Assembly: GCA_010094045.1 (NCBI GenBank)
Contig: ML986842.1
Span: 1 to 48,981 of the forward strand
Source of the DNA: Lojkania enalia
Taxonomy: Eukaryota > Ascomycota > Dothideomycetes > Pleosporales
Reading direction: 5' to 3'
Length of the DNA stretch: 48,981 bases
Made by a program: the position numbers and the translations under genes
Part shown: positions 30,073 through 42,590 of the stretch, piece by piece
Numbering within the stretch: position 1 is the stretch's first letter
How the letters are laid out: each line of letters begins with the position of its first letter
Notes under the pieces: model-generated
What the model saw: the letters and a program-made list of their open reading frames with translations, nothing else
The model's database searches: none
What the model was told of the DNA's origin: nothing

Positions 30073-31414
30073 GCTGCTTATGATTCCCAACGCTCAGAAA
30101 AAATGGTGAGAAAAGGGCCTCCAGCTAGCATGGAGCGCGAGATGAGAGAAATGAAAGGTGAGCCCAGACATGCAATTAATTGTTACGATGCGACATCAGC
30201 ACAGAAAAAGCAGGCAACATTCTGGACTGATTGGCTAATGCAGTGAAAATCACTGCGGGGGACGCTACTAGCGTCCACATTCGGGACAAATCAACTATCG
30301 CCGTAAAAGTATCTATAAGTGGCGGGTCGAGTCAATTTGGCTCCCGTTACGGGCGCAGACTACGGCTCCTAGCGACAAACACGTGGGGCTTCCAATCCCT
30401 AGCAGCAGCACATCAAATTTCTCCTTTGTTCAAAACTCCGATTGAACTCTGCTAGTTGGTGCCTTAAAAGGTCTCTGGGACAGAGCTGAGTTTCTTTTGC
30501 TGTGCCGCACATTGTGATGGATGTACCACGACATGCGCACCCGTCAACAGCGCCATGCATCTGGCCTAACCTTTTCCATGGGATATGCCGCGTGTACGGT
30601 ATATATCCGAGCCACTCAGAATCAATTCGGCGTCCTCGTTATTACCAACACCTCGGCTGTATAATGATCCCATGCATATCTGACGGCTGTTCGTTTCGTA
30701 CCCCCACAGGATGAGCGGGTCGCGGTTCCCGGAACGTGCTCCGCGAAACTTTCCATGTCAAGGGTCGCTCCCTACCGTGCGGGCCGCACGCTAACCCTCA
30801 CACCTGGAGCGGCTTTGCGCCGGGCGGACCACGCCCCGAATATGAAAATGCAATCTTTAGTCTGAAACCCGGCGCAGCTGATGTCCTGTGTGTGATACTG
30901 ATTGGCTTAGGCTCCCAATAGACCCTGCTGCATTCTTTTCCTTTCGTTGCCTTTGTTCATGTTTGAACTGATCGAGATCATGCCCTGACTGAGAACATGA
31001 CGAATGTCTCACCCGGCGCGCATTGCTTTAGGTGCCATGCCAGGCGGATTCTGGCTATCTTTGTGAATCTTTTTTCCCTTTTATCTTTCATTTCGGTTAG
31101 TCTGTCTGATCATACGAAGTAACGTGGATAGCCTTTCCTTTTCTTTTTTGAAATTACCCTATATTTGGTAAGCTATCCCCACGGCGAGCTGATCAGTTCA
31201 ACCCAAGGGTGTGATAGGGCTTCAGTACCGACATCATCAGCAAAGTTCAACGCAGAAACAATCACTCCTCCAACCTCTGAGATCTGGCAGTCGGAGACGG
31301 CATCCCGGTTTTGGCCTCCCCTTGCCGCTCTTCATGGGCCCGGAAAGATCGATAAGTTTTGTTTCTCTCCTTGAATAAAATGCTTGGATACGACTCTTTT
31401 TCAACTGCATCGTC
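30073..31414. other. Divergent intergenic region (permease / rhodopsin-domain gene)
   Basis: About 1.34 kb of normal composition, presumably holding two promoters. Short frames on both strands lack any family resemblance. No repeat or RNA gene was recognised. Confidence 0.4.
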
Positions 31415-32871
31415 ATGTCGGGTACATACAAGCCCATAGCTGCCCTGTCGCCTGACAATCAGGGGCCCGCAAACACTATCGTGGCAATCGTTCTCTGCGC
31501 AACGTCAGTACTTTTCTCTTCTGTTCGTTATGCAATTGGACGAAAGAAGCTTCTACAATTTGATAGCGATGATGCGACATTTGGCGCTGCTCTGGTTTGT
31601 TGAATCCTCTGGCATTGGTAATTCGCGCTCATCATTCCCCAGTGCTTTGGCATCACAATGTCGGTAGTGTCGAATGTATCAGTCACAGCCGGCCTAGGGC
31701 AGCATCAGGATGCCTTGAGTCCAGAAAAGGTTGAGCGATACTTTAAGGTAAGATTGGTACTTGGTACTTCATCCTAGCGGCTAACGACCGCGATCAGCTT
31801 CACTGGGCAACGCAGTTCCTTGCAGTTATCGCACTCGCATGTGCGAAGATGTCAATTGTGCTCATGTTCCGACGAATTGTTCCCGTACCCTTCGCGCCCC
31901 TGACGCTGAAGATTTTGGTTCCCGTCACCACAATGTACGCTGTTATTTGCATGCTCTTGATTGGTTTCCAATGCCAACTCCCGTCTCCTTGGATTCTAGA
32001 CCCAAAGTCATGTTCCACTCATGGACACATATACTATGCCACCATCGCCCTCAATATCCTGACCGACCTCTTACTTGCAGGATGGATGCTTCCGGCCATA
32101 TGGGCTTTACAGATGGAGAGAAGCACTAAGGTCCTGGTCATGTCTTTGTTCGCATCACGCGTTGTAGTGTGCATAGTAGATGTTGGAAGACTTATACTCC
32201 TCAAGCGGGCGCTTGATTCCGACGACCAGACATGTGTGTTGTATCTTCCGCCATTATCTTGTCAGCTAACATATGCAGGGACGCATCTCCTGTGGGCCAT
32301 ATTCGATCAAGTCGCTGTCCATCTCTCCATCAATCATGCAACCCTCCCGCGCGTGCACGTCTTTCTTGGCAATTTACAAACTGGCCTGCTGGTGACACGA
32401 ATCACCACGAGCGCCGTGAACACAGGCTCGAAAGGTAGTAAACCTTCCCGAGACGCAGATGAAACTTTGGTTCTTAGCGGGACTGATGATAAGGAACGCA
32501 GCTCACGCTGGAAGTGGAGGTTTACAACTTCCGGAAGCCGATCAACAAGCAGGATGATGAAGTTAATATTAAAGTCGGATCGAAGTGACACAAATGAAGA
32601 AGCCAGCCTCTCAGAAAGTCCGCTGAGATTGCAGCCCGAGCAAGGTATTGAGTTATCCACTACGATTTATGCAGACGGCGACTCGACCGCTAGCGCGAAG
32701 GGCAGGGATGACAGTCGGTATGAGTTGAATCGTCAAACGATAAGCACGCGCGGATCGATAACTGCACTACCGAACGAGTATATGTCTCGCCACAGTAACA
32801 TAACGATAAACGTACACAAGACAGTTGAGATGAAGACGGAGCTTTCAAGCGGGACGAGAAGACTGGTATAG
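31415..32871 (+). CDS. Fungal rhodopsin-domain (SAT4-type) integral membrane protein, four exons
   Basis: Exons 31415-31594, 31643-31747, 31798-32233 and 32279-32871; introns of 48, 50 and 45 nt, giving 437 aa. Seven hydrophobic segments lie in the first 280 residues: ANTIVAIVLCATSVLFSSVRYAIG-type first helix, ATQFLAVIALACAKMSIVLM, TTMYAVICMLLIGFQC and so on. The features QC followed by P..W before the fourth helix, 'ALNILTDLLLAGWMLPAIW', and the TW after the sixth loop are typical of the large fungal rhodopsin-like family found in filamentous ascomycetes. The C-terminal about 155 residues are hydrophilic and Ser/Arg-rich. The third intron is 45 nt with no in-frame stop, so retention would add 15 residues. 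The biochemical role of the family is unknown. It is the last gene before the AT-rich block. Confidence 0.88.
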
Positions 32872-32999
32872 TTAGATACTTGTAAAAAAATGGCTACCAT
32901 GCTAGATCAGATATTTAAGGCGATCGTTAACTTGGATGATACTACAATATTTGGATTGGCTATAGTATAGAGACTTTGGAGAAAGGGGTGATACTTGGA

Positions 33000-35900
33000 T
33001 TTGTTTAACCACCTTTAAGCTAGCAGTTGGATAATTATCTAATAAGTTTATATTAGACGTATAAATCCCCTCTCGCTATATATAGTAATAGTAGAGGAAT
33101 TAATAATATACTTTTACTACTCTTTAAGAAAACTATTAGATATTTTGCTAATATAGTTTATAAGTAAGCTATAAATATAAGTAAGTGTAATATCTTATAG
33201 CTTTAAGTTACGGGTTAATAATATAGAGTTACCTGACCTAGGGTTAAAATAGCCGAATTATACCCTGCAGGGATAGCAGCAATTCGTCTCTCTTTTATTA
33301 GCTATCTCTTTTCTAAGAGAACTGAATATACGAACATTTTAGCCCTACTACTCTATCTATTATTACTATACTGTAATCTATTATACTAGTCTATTATATT
33401 CGAATCACTTAAACTCTTTAAAGCAGTCTAGTAGCAATTTCCGATACTATAAATATATCTTCTACCCCTCTTAGTCTAACAGCCGGCTTAACTAGATATA
33501 TAAGGACCCTAATATCTAGTAATAGGCGAGACGTTAACCTTAAAGTTAGTAAGAGACTTATTTAACTAGAAGAGTAGACTAGAATAAATATTTGTTAAAC
33601 ATCTAAAGAATTGTAGAATTATAATACTATCTAATACTCTCTAGCCTAGAGTAGTATAAAATAGAACGTAGATATTAAAGACTTAGAAAGACTATAATAA
33701 TAGATATAAAGTAAATAAAATTGGAAGAATCTTAAATAGCTATAAAAGATAAAATAATAATATAAAGTAGATAATATTTCTATAATTAATTTAGCTATTA
33801 TTATACTAGAAGAAGTATAGCTACTATAAACTACTTCTATCTAAACTAACCTTCCTTACCCTAAACCTCTTTATACTTATAAAAAGAAGAATTATATAGA
33901 CTATAACTAATAGGTTTAAAATTATAAAAAGTATTTTATTTAGTTACTAGTAGACTTTTAAATAAAAAGGTAGAAAGTTATTTTTACTTTTAAATATATT
34001 TTAGAATCTTTAAAAACTTTATAGAAGATATATAAAATTATAAAACGCTAAAAGAGTATATATTAGATCTTTATATAGAATAATCTAAAAGTAAAGATAT
34101 TAAATATATTAGAAACTCTATTAGAATAAAGGTAAGAAGTTTTTAATACCTTAAAAAAGTATAGAAAAAAGATAGGCTAGTTTTTAACTAACTTATTAAA
34201 CTATATAAGACTTCTATAAAAAGAAGTTAAAGCGATAAATAAAGACTATATAGTAAATAAGTTTATCTTAGTCTTATTTAAGTTAATAAAGAGAGATTTA
34301 AATCTTCTCTTAAAATTATAGCTTTAAATACTACTAGAGGTAAAAGAATATATAAATATAGTTTTTAAGCGTTACTAAAAATTTTATAAAGAGTAAAAGG
34401 GGTATAATATAGGTAATTATAAGAGGTAAAGGTCCGATATTTTAGAAAAGAGTAATAGTACTCTAAAGAAGGTTAGAAAGGGTTAGAAACCCCTAAAGAA
34501 GTCTAGAAAAGATAATATCTATTTAGAACAGCTTCTTATTATATATTAGATATATAGAAAGAAGGGTTATAAATCTTCTAACTATCTTTAAAAGAAAGAG
34601 AAGTTTAAAGAAACTCTTAAATAGAAGTTAGGAAAAGGTAAAGATTAGAAGAATTAAGCTTCTTTCTTTTAACCTATATTAAACTTTTTAGAGAAAGTAA
34701 GAAGCTAGGAAAATTATATAAATTACTTTTTTAAACTTTTATAAAGTTGCTTATAATTAAGATAGTAGTAGAGGGTTTAGCTAAAAAATAATTATTTAAT
34801 TAATCTAAATATATAACTAAATCTCTTTAATACTATACTTATAAAATAGTATAGTCTAAAAATTAATCTACTATTAAAGTTAATAGTAGAAGCTATAAAC
34901 GGTTCTAAGATTCTAATATATAAGACTACTATTATAAAGGTCGCTATTAGAGACTTATATAGTAAAGTTTAAGTCTATAAGATATTATTTATAATATTAG
35001 ACTTTAAAGGATATAAGGTTTACCTTAAAATATTTTAGATATAAGATTATAATCTAAAATTAAATTTTCTTAGTAGAAAGATATTCTTTAGGGGGGTAAA
35101 GACTATAAACTTACCTCGGTTCTATAAAATAGTACTAGAGGATATAGAAGAGTTTATAGAAACTATTATAAATAGTAAAGTAGACGTCTATATATATCTA
35201 GTTAATTTAGTAGCTATAGTAGATAAAATTAGCGTTAAAATAGACTAATTACAGCTAGAGTATATTAATTTTAAGGATATATTTATTAAAAAGTAATCTT
35301 TAGTACTTATAAAATATAAGTTTTAAGATTTAGCTATAAACCTATTAGAAGAGACTAGTCCTCTATATTAACTACTATATAATTTATCTTTAGTTAAGCT
35401 TTAGTATCTCTAAAAGTATCTAGATAAGTACTTATAATATAGATAGATTAGAAAATCCTAATTACCTACTAGTATACTAATCCTTTTTATAAAGAAGAAG
35501 AATAGTAGTTTAAAGCTCTATATAGATTATAGAGGCTTAAATAAGATTACTATACGTAATTAATACCTTCTTCCCCTAATTTTAGAGTTACTAGAGCGTC
35601 TAGTATAAGCTAAATACTATACTAAGTTTAATATTAGAGAAGTTTACTATAGAATTAGAATAAAAGAAGAAGATAAATAAAAGACTATATTTTATACTAG
35701 ATATAGTTCTTTTAAATATACTATTATACTGTTTAGTCTAATAAATATACTAGCCTAATTTTAAGTATATATTAACTAGACGCTTACTAGCTTTATTAAT
35801 ATAATATATATAATATACTTAAAAAATATTTTAATCTTTTCTAATATAGAAGAGAAATATATTAAATATATTAAGAAAGTGCTTTAGAGACTATATAAGG

Positions 35901-37846
35901 CTAAACTCTTTATAAAACTTAGTAAGTATAACTTCTATATTAGAGAAATAGACTATCTAGGGTTTATTATTTACCCTAAGAGGATTAAATTTAACTACTT
36001 TTAGTTAAAAACTATCTAGAATTAACTAGTTTTATAAACTATATAAGATATATAGATCTTTATTAGATTTATAAACTACTATTATAGGTTTATTATAAGA
36101 TTCTTAAAGATTATCTTACCTTTAATAAAATTAACCTAAAAGGGGCTAAAGGCTACTAAAAAAAGCTATATCTAGAAAAGAGAAGAAAGTTAAGAACTAG
36201 ATATTAGTTAGAAAGAACTAGAAGCTTTTTAATAGTTAAAGGAAGCTTTTTTAAATATTTCTATTCTAGCTTATTATAAGCTAACTCGGCCTATAAGAGT
36301 TAAAATTAATACTTCTAGAAGCGCTATTTTAGGGATTCTTAGCTAGCTTATAGAAGAGTAAGTAGATAAGATAATATAATAACCTATTAATTTCTTTTTA
36401 AGAAAGCTTAGTATAATAGAGTACAACTATAATATATATAACTAGAAACTACTTATAATAGTAGAAAGTTTAGAGTACTAGCGTTAGTATTTATAAGAAG
36501 TTATATTTAACCTTTATATAGACTATAATAACTTCTATTAGTTTATAGAAATAAAGACTTTAGTCTATTAATATATATAATTATATCTTAAGCTTATTAA
36601 ATATAATTATAATCTTTTCTACTAACCTAGTAAATTTAATCTAGCTAATAGACTATTATATTAACTAGATTATATAAAGGAAATATAGGTACCTTTAAAA
36701 AAGTTTAATATAAAATATATTAAACTTATACACGCTAAGATTAGTCTAAAAAGAGTAGAAAGAACTAATTTAAACTAGAATAATAGTACTAAAATTCTTA
36801 AAGTTTTAGTAGTAGTAACCTATATATAAACTACTTAGAAAGATTTTTCTCTTACTTAAGAAATAGAAGAAACCTCTTTCTTAGACTAAAAATACTATAA
36901 CGGTCTAGAATAGGCTAAAAAGGTAATAAAGAAAAGATAGAGCTAATAATACTTTAAGAGAGGTAAAACGCCCTTAATTAAGTATATAACTACCCTATAG
37001 CAGGTTATAAAGGATAGATAAAAATATATAAGAGAGTATTACGTTAATTTTAGTAGAAAGGTATAAGAGATAATATTAAAGCCTATTATTAAGATTGTTT
37101 AAGATATAGAAGATTAAAAACTCTTAGATATAAGTCTTATAGCTTATTATAACTATTACCTATATTAAGTAGATTATAGAAGTAAATTATATTTAATTTT
37201 ATTATAGAACTTCCTTTAAGTCTATTTCTTAGTTAAGTATATAACTTAATTATAGTTATTATTAACTAGTTAACTAAAATAGCCTATTATATTTCTACTA
37301 TTTCTATCTAGACTATAGAAGACTTAATATAAGTTTAAATACGCGACGTTATCTAACTATATAATATTTTAGAATTAGTAATATCTAACTATAGTATTCT
37401 AATAAAGTTAAAATCTTAAGAAACCTTTTACTATTATTTAGTATTTTAGTAAGGTCTTAGTTTAGCCTATTATTTAGAAACTAACGGGCTAATAGAAAGA
37501 TAAAACTAGACGCTTAAATAGTATTTATATTATTTCTACTATTTAGAATAAGATAATTAAATAGTTTAACTATCCGTAGTAGAGTTTATATATAATAATA
37601 GTACTTATATAACTACTACTATCTTACCTTTTCGCGCTTACTATAGTATAGATTCTTAAGAATCTAATTAGCCAGGCGAGCCTTTAGGAGAGGGAGAAAC
37701 TCCTTTAATAAGAGATATAACAGCTAAAGTACTAGTATTATAAAGTAAATATAAAGCGAAGATTAGTACTATAGTAGCTTATTAAAAGAAATACGTAGAT
37801 AAGAAAAGAATATACTTATTTTTAGTAGTAGAAGATAAGGTACTAG
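33000..37846 (+). mobile_element. Element C: RIP-degraded Ty3/gypsy retrotransposon, plus orientation, 3'-truncated by insertion
   Basis: The composition switches abruptly to RIP type near 33.0 kb. A possible 5' LTR runs to a TCTAACA end near 33482, but its start was not found. The plus strand then reads gag, protease, reverse transcriptase, RNase H and integrase with very many TAG/TAA stops. At 37846 the frame is broken inside the integrase C-terminal 'DKV.L' module by the end of a minus-strand family A LTR. Its integrase differs in sequence from family A and family D, so it is a third family. Confidence 0.8.
33900..37846 (+). pseudogene. Element C gag-pol, RIP-inactivated
   Basis: Visible modules on the plus strand, despite stops: gag capsid-like helices (about 34000-34440); a zinc knuckle at 34544-34585 in which every C/H ligand reads Tyr; a protease-like region (about 34860-35080); RT with the 'DYRGLNKITI' block (about 35520-35560) and the catalytic YxDD site converted to YLKN (about 35811-35835); RNase H with 'RPIRVKI.TSRSAILGI' (about 36290-36350); integrase with 'ETNGLIERQN' (about 37470-37500) and 'DKV.V' at the truncation point. 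Order gag-PR-RT-RH-IN is that of Ty3/gypsy. Stops are mainly TAG/TAA at expected Trp/Gln codons. Confidence 0.8.
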
Positions 37847-39150
37847 TATAATAGTATAGGTAAGATAATAGGTTTAAATATAGTACGAATCTACTTAAAA
37901 GTATATAGAAGTATATAGAGGATTAAGAATCTAGGAATTCTATTAATACCTATAGGCCTTATATAAAAGAATATAGAAAAACTACTAAACTACTTATAAG
38001 AGAGTATATAATTATATACAGATAGGAAAAGAGGTAGAACTAAGAGTAGGATAAGATAAGTAAAAAGCTTTAAGATAAGATTATATATAAAGCTTTTCGT
38101 AGAACAATTTCTTTATATTATTATACTACCCCCCCTTCTTTTAGACTAATAGTCTCTATCTATACTAGTTCGGGAGGGAATTAGAGCTATTATAGATAGA
38201 TTTTAGTATAAAGAAATTTTCTTAAAGAGATATTTACTAGTAAGAGTTAATATACGTAATTACTTATAGAGATACGTTTATTAACGTAATATTAAATAAA
38301 GTTTTTATAGTAAATATAATTAACCTATATATTAGTTAGTAACTACTATTATAATAGTTTATTAATATTATAATTTTATTGCGTATAATAATAAGCGTTT
38401 ACTAGCCTTAGTATATTACTAGGTTACTGTTAACTAAACTTCTTTAACTAAATAATAACTTCTACTCTATATATATTATTATACGTCTCTAGAACTATAA
38501 ATTATTAAAATATTACTAACGTTTTATAGAAAAAAATTAATTAATATACTATTCTACTTACCTTTTAAAGCCTTTTTAGAGGCTTTCTAGGTAATCTACT
38601 TTTAAGCTATATATATACTTACCCGTAGATAGTATATAATATTTTCCTTTTAGTTCTTAAGATTAAAAAAATGCGAGTATTATACCTTGTAAAATAAAAA
38701 GTATAACCCTATATAAATCGCATCTAATACTAGTAGAATACTTACTACTAACGTACTTATAGATCCCCTTCTACTATAAAGAGGAGTTTCTAGTCCTCTA
38801 GGGCTATCTTAAACTATAGATAGCAGCCTAATATATAGGGGATAAGAAGGATAAAAAGGTAGCTTTTAAAGCTATTTTAGAGTCCGCTTATAGCCTAGCG
38901 CTTATAGCCTAGGTTATAAGAAGTTAGAAAGATAGCTTTCTTACGGCTAGTATCTAGGTAGCTTTATTCTACTAAAGTACTAAATTACTCTATTAGGTTT
39001 TAACTTTAAAGGCTTTAATATTTAGCTTTTAGGCTAATATTATAGTATTCTTAAGCGGTTAAAGACGAGGTAGAAGAGGTTTAAAAAAAGTCTAGAGGGA
39101 AGAAAGAAGAAGAAAAATAGAGGAGAAGAGAACCGGAGAAGTATTTAACA
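37847..39150 (-). repeat. Family A LTR (copy B), minus orientation
   Basis: Reverse-orientation copy of the 1114-2414 repeat, about 1304 bp. Read on the minus strand it starts at 39150 (TGTTAAATAC, RIP-altered) and ends at 37847 (TATTATA for TGTTACA). It abuts element C integrase at 37846. Confidence 0.7.
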
Positions 39151-39707
39151 GCCTACTATTAGACCCTCTAGATTTTATAGAGAAGTAATTTTAGGCCTAT
39201 ACTTTAGTTTTTATAATCTACTATTTAACTCTTATATATTATTATCTACTAGATAATCTATATTCTCTATACTATTTTTATATACCTTAATCTATTTAGT
39301 TAGAGCCTTTAAAGGTCCTAGGCGATTTAGATACTTATTATAAAAAGCTTTTAGCTTATAAAATAAACCTATAAAGTTTAAAACTTTATACTAGATTAGG
39401 TTAAAATTATATCCTATCTATTTTATACAGTATTTAAAAGTCTTATAATATAACTTACTAACTAGTATTTTCTTAACCTTCTACTCTTCTACTTTATTAA
39501 TAGTAATAGCAGGTGGTTTTAGAACCTCTTATCTAAATAGAGGATTCTAGGGGTTCTTATATAATAGGTTTAATATAAAGATATTATATATACTTAACTT
39601 TAGGAGTAGTTATAAATAGTATAAGTTTCTAATCTACTCTAGTACTTTAAAAGGGCCCTTCTATTAATTAGATAGCTTTTAGCTTAGTTTCTAGACTGTA
39701 AAGTTCT
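39151..39707 (-). pseudogene. Copy B pol end: integrase C-terminus and chromodomain fragment
   Basis: 557 bp that translate on the minus strand to the same integrase C-terminal plus chromodomain tail as 550-1113 and 40996-41560, with many stops. It starts abruptly at 39707 against the 3' end of the copy A LTR, which fits interruption by copy A. Confidence 0.75.
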
Positions 39708-40995
39708 TATAATAGCGTAGGTAAGATAATAGGTCCGAATATAGTACGAATCTACTTAGAGGTATATAGGAGTATATAGAGGATTAGAGACCTAGGAATT
39801 CTATTAACACCTATAGGCCTTATATAAAAGGATATAGAAAAACTACTAAGCTACTTATAAGGGAGTATATAACTATATACGGATGGGAAAAGGGGTAGAA
39901 CTAGGGGTAGAATAAGATAAGTAAAAAGATAAAGCTTTTCGTAGAATAATTTCTTTGTATTATTATACTACCCCCCTTCTCGTAGACTAATAGTCCCTAT
40001 CTATACTAGTTTGGGAGGGAATTAGGGCTATTATAAATAGGTTCTAGTATAAAGAAATTTCTTTAAAAAGGTATTTACTAGTAAAGGTTAATATACGCGG
40101 TTGCTTATAGAGATATATTTATTAATATAATATTAAGTAAGGTTTTTTTTTTTTAATAAGTATAATTAACCTATATATTAGCTGGTAACTACTATTATAA
40201 TAGTTTATTAATATTGCAATTTCGTCGCGTATAGTAATAAGCGTTTACTAGCCTTAGTATATTACTAGGTTACTATTAACTAAGCTTCCTTAACTAAATA
40301 ATAACTTCTACTCTATACGTATTATTATACGTCTTTAGAACCGTTAATTATTAAAGTATTATTAACGCCTTATAGAAAAAATTAATTAATATACTATTCC
40401 GCCCGCCTTTTAGAGCCTCTTTAGAGGCCTTTTAGATTATCTACCTTTAAACTATATATATACTCGCCCGCGGGCAGCGTATAATATTTTCCTTTTAGTC
40501 TCTAAGATTAAAAAAATGCGAGTATTATACCTTATAAAATAAAAAGTACAACCCCGTATAAATCGCATCTAATATTAGTAGGGTACTTACTACTAATATA
40601 CTTATAAATCCCCTCCTACTATAAGGAGGAGTTTCTAGTCCTCTGGGGCTATCTTAAACTATAAGTAGCAGCCTAATATATAGGAGATAAGGAGGATAAA
40701 AAGGTAGTCTTTAAAGCTGTTTTAGAATCTACTTATAGCCTAGCGCTTATAGCTTAGGTTGTAAAAAGTTAGGAAGATAGTCTTCTTATAGCTAGTATCT
40801 AGGTAGTTTTATTCTACTAGGGTACTAAATTACTCCGTTGGGTTTTAGCTCTAGAAGTTCTAGTATCTAGCTTTTAAACTAATATCGCGGCGCTCTTAGG
40901 CGGTTAAAAATAAGATAGAAGAGGTTTAAGGGGAGTCTAGAGGAAAGGAAAAGGAAGGAGGGTAGAAGAGGAGAAGATTGAGGAGGTATCTAACA
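39708..40995 (-). repeat. Family A LTR (copy A), minus orientation
   Basis: About 1288 bp, matching 1114-2414 reversed. On the minus strand it starts TGTTAGATACC at 40995 and ends TATTATA at 39708. A poly-T run near 40145-40155 is specific to this copy. Confidence 0.7.
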
Positions 40996-41578
40996 GCCTA
41001 CTATTAGACCCTCCGGATTCTATAGAAGAGTAATTTTAGGCCTATACTTTAGTTTTTTTTTTTAAAATCTACTACTTAACTCTTATATATTATCGTCTAC
41101 TAGATAATCTATATTTTCTATACTATTCTTATATACCTTAATATATTTAATTAGGGTTTTTAGGGGTTCTAGCTAATTCGGATACTTATTATAAAAAGCT
41201 TTTAGCTTATAAGGTAAACCTATAAAATTTAAGACTTTATACTAGACTAGGTTAGAATTATATCCTACCTATTTTATATAGTATTTAAAGGTCTTATAAT
41301 ATAGCTTACTAGCTAGTATTTCCTTAACCTCCTACTCTTCTACCCCTTTAATAGTAATAGCGGGTGGTTTCGGAGCTTCTTACTCTAGTAGAGGGTCTTA
41401 GAAGTTTTTATATAGTAGGTTTAGTACGAAGATATTATATATACTTAATCCTAGGGGTAGTTATAAGTAGTATAAGTTTCTAACCTACTCTAGTACTTTA
41501 AAGGGGCCTTTCTATTAATCGGATAGCTTTCGGCTTAATCTCTAGACTATAAAGTTCTTAGTATTTAAGTAGACTATA
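40996..41578 (-). pseudogene. Copy A pol 3' end, interrupted by element D
   Basis: Minus-strand integrase tail and chromodomain of family A. The frame is cut at 41578 and resumes at 48457, where the sequence continues as in the uninterrupted copy at positions 1-560. Confidence 0.8.
41574..41578. repeat. Left target-site duplication of element D (CTATA)
   Basis: CTATA directly precedes the LTR start at 41579 and recurs at 48457-48461 directly after the other LTR. The uninterrupted homologue near 530-545 carries a single copy (TATAG on the plus strand). Five bp is the usual Ty3/gypsy duplication length. Confidence 0.85.
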
Positions 41579-41949
41579 TATAATAGTCCTTCTAGTTAGC
41601 TAGATATAGGGCGGGGTAATAACTAAGAGTAATTATATACTATAAAGTATATTATTCTTATAGGCTTATAATAGAAGTACGCAAGTAGAGTATATAAAGA
41701 ATATTTAAGTTAACTATAAAAAGCTATAAAGATTAGAGTTATAAGATTGTTAAATATAATTTAGTTCCCTTATTATTTCTTCTTACTTAGTTACTTAGTT
41801 AACTAAGCAACTGAGTATACTTAGTTACTTAGTTAATTAAACTACTAAGCGTATTATATACCTTATATTAGCTTTATTCTTCTAGCTATATAGAGTCCTA
41901 AATCTTAATTAGGTCTAGTATAGGGGTTCCTATAGAAATGTCCGTAATA
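41579..41949 (-). repeat. 3' LTR of element D (371 bp)
   Basis: Same length as 48086-48456 and very similar to it. On the minus strand it runs from TATTACGGA (TGTTACGGA after RIP reversal) at 41949 to TATTATA at 41579. A cluster of TTAGTTA/TAACTAA words near 41790-41850 forms inverted repeats. Confidence 0.88.
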
Positions 41950-41950
41950 C

Positions 41951-41965
41951 TACCTTCCCCCTCTA
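41951..41965 (-). other. Polypurine tract of element D
   Basis: Minus-strand AGAGGGGGAAGGTAG lies one base upstream of the 3' LTR, the expected place for the plus-strand primer of reverse transcription. It fixes the element's orientation as minus. Confidence 0.75.
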
Positions 41966-42309
41966 AGCTCTCAGCCCGAGAGTTTTCCTGTTCTAAACTG
42001 GTATATAGTAGGGTTAGTATACTATTCTTATTAAAACTATATATATTCCTAATACCTCCCCTTTATTATTTAATTCTAAGTAGATACTATTATACTAATT
42101 ATATAAACTGTTTAGGTGAAACGATTATACCTTATTTCTAGTATTTCTATAAGAGGTTAACTTATAAGGTAGATAAGAAGAAGATACCTAAAAAGTTATA
42201 TTATTTAGAGTACCTTTATACTAGTATACGTTTATTATATAATACGGATCGCGATACTTAGATTACTCGTATATTACGGTCCTGTAATACTAGTTTATTC
42301 CTAATTCTT

Positions 42310-42590
42310 CTTAGTAGTAAAGTAGGATACTGAAGTTGCGAAGCTGGAGGAGGAAATCTATCTAGTCTAGAAGGAGTTAGAGCAACTTTTTAATAAGGTA
42401 GCGGTAGCTTATATAAAGATTTAATATCTTTATAAGATTTATAAATAAGCAAAATATAGGTAGGCGGAGGGTTATAAATATATATAGAAGCAGCTCGAGG
42501 AGGAGGAGAAGGCGGATTACAAGGCGGGTCTTCTTCTTAAGACGGAGTCGCCTCCCGCGATGCAGCTAATATTGTTTAATTCTACTACTC
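42310..42590 (+). pseudogene. Opposite-strand coiled-coil reading frame inside element D
   Basis: Between the chromodomain end and the 3' LTR the plus strand, opposite to gag-pol, reads a charged helical protein (KLEEEIYLV, KELEQLFNKVAVAYIKI, KYRQAEGYKYI, KQLEEEEKADYKAG) with few stops, which are TAG/TAA at likely Gln/Arg/Trp positions. GC content is higher than in the surroundings. The composition and heptad pattern resemble the C-terminal tails of fungal DDE transposases, but no DDE domain is present. It may be an antisense ORF of the element or a fragment of another transposon. Confidence 0.5.

Noticed and set aside
37847..41560. Simple tandem duplication of a 1.86-kb unit
   Set aside because: Possible, but every unit boundary coincides with an LTR end and differs in flanking sequence, which fits nested insertion better.
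41938..42141. 67-codon open frame (plus) at the 3' LTR boundary of element D
   Set aside because: It lies across the LTR end and polypurine tract; composition is typical of RIP DNA and it is not protein-like.
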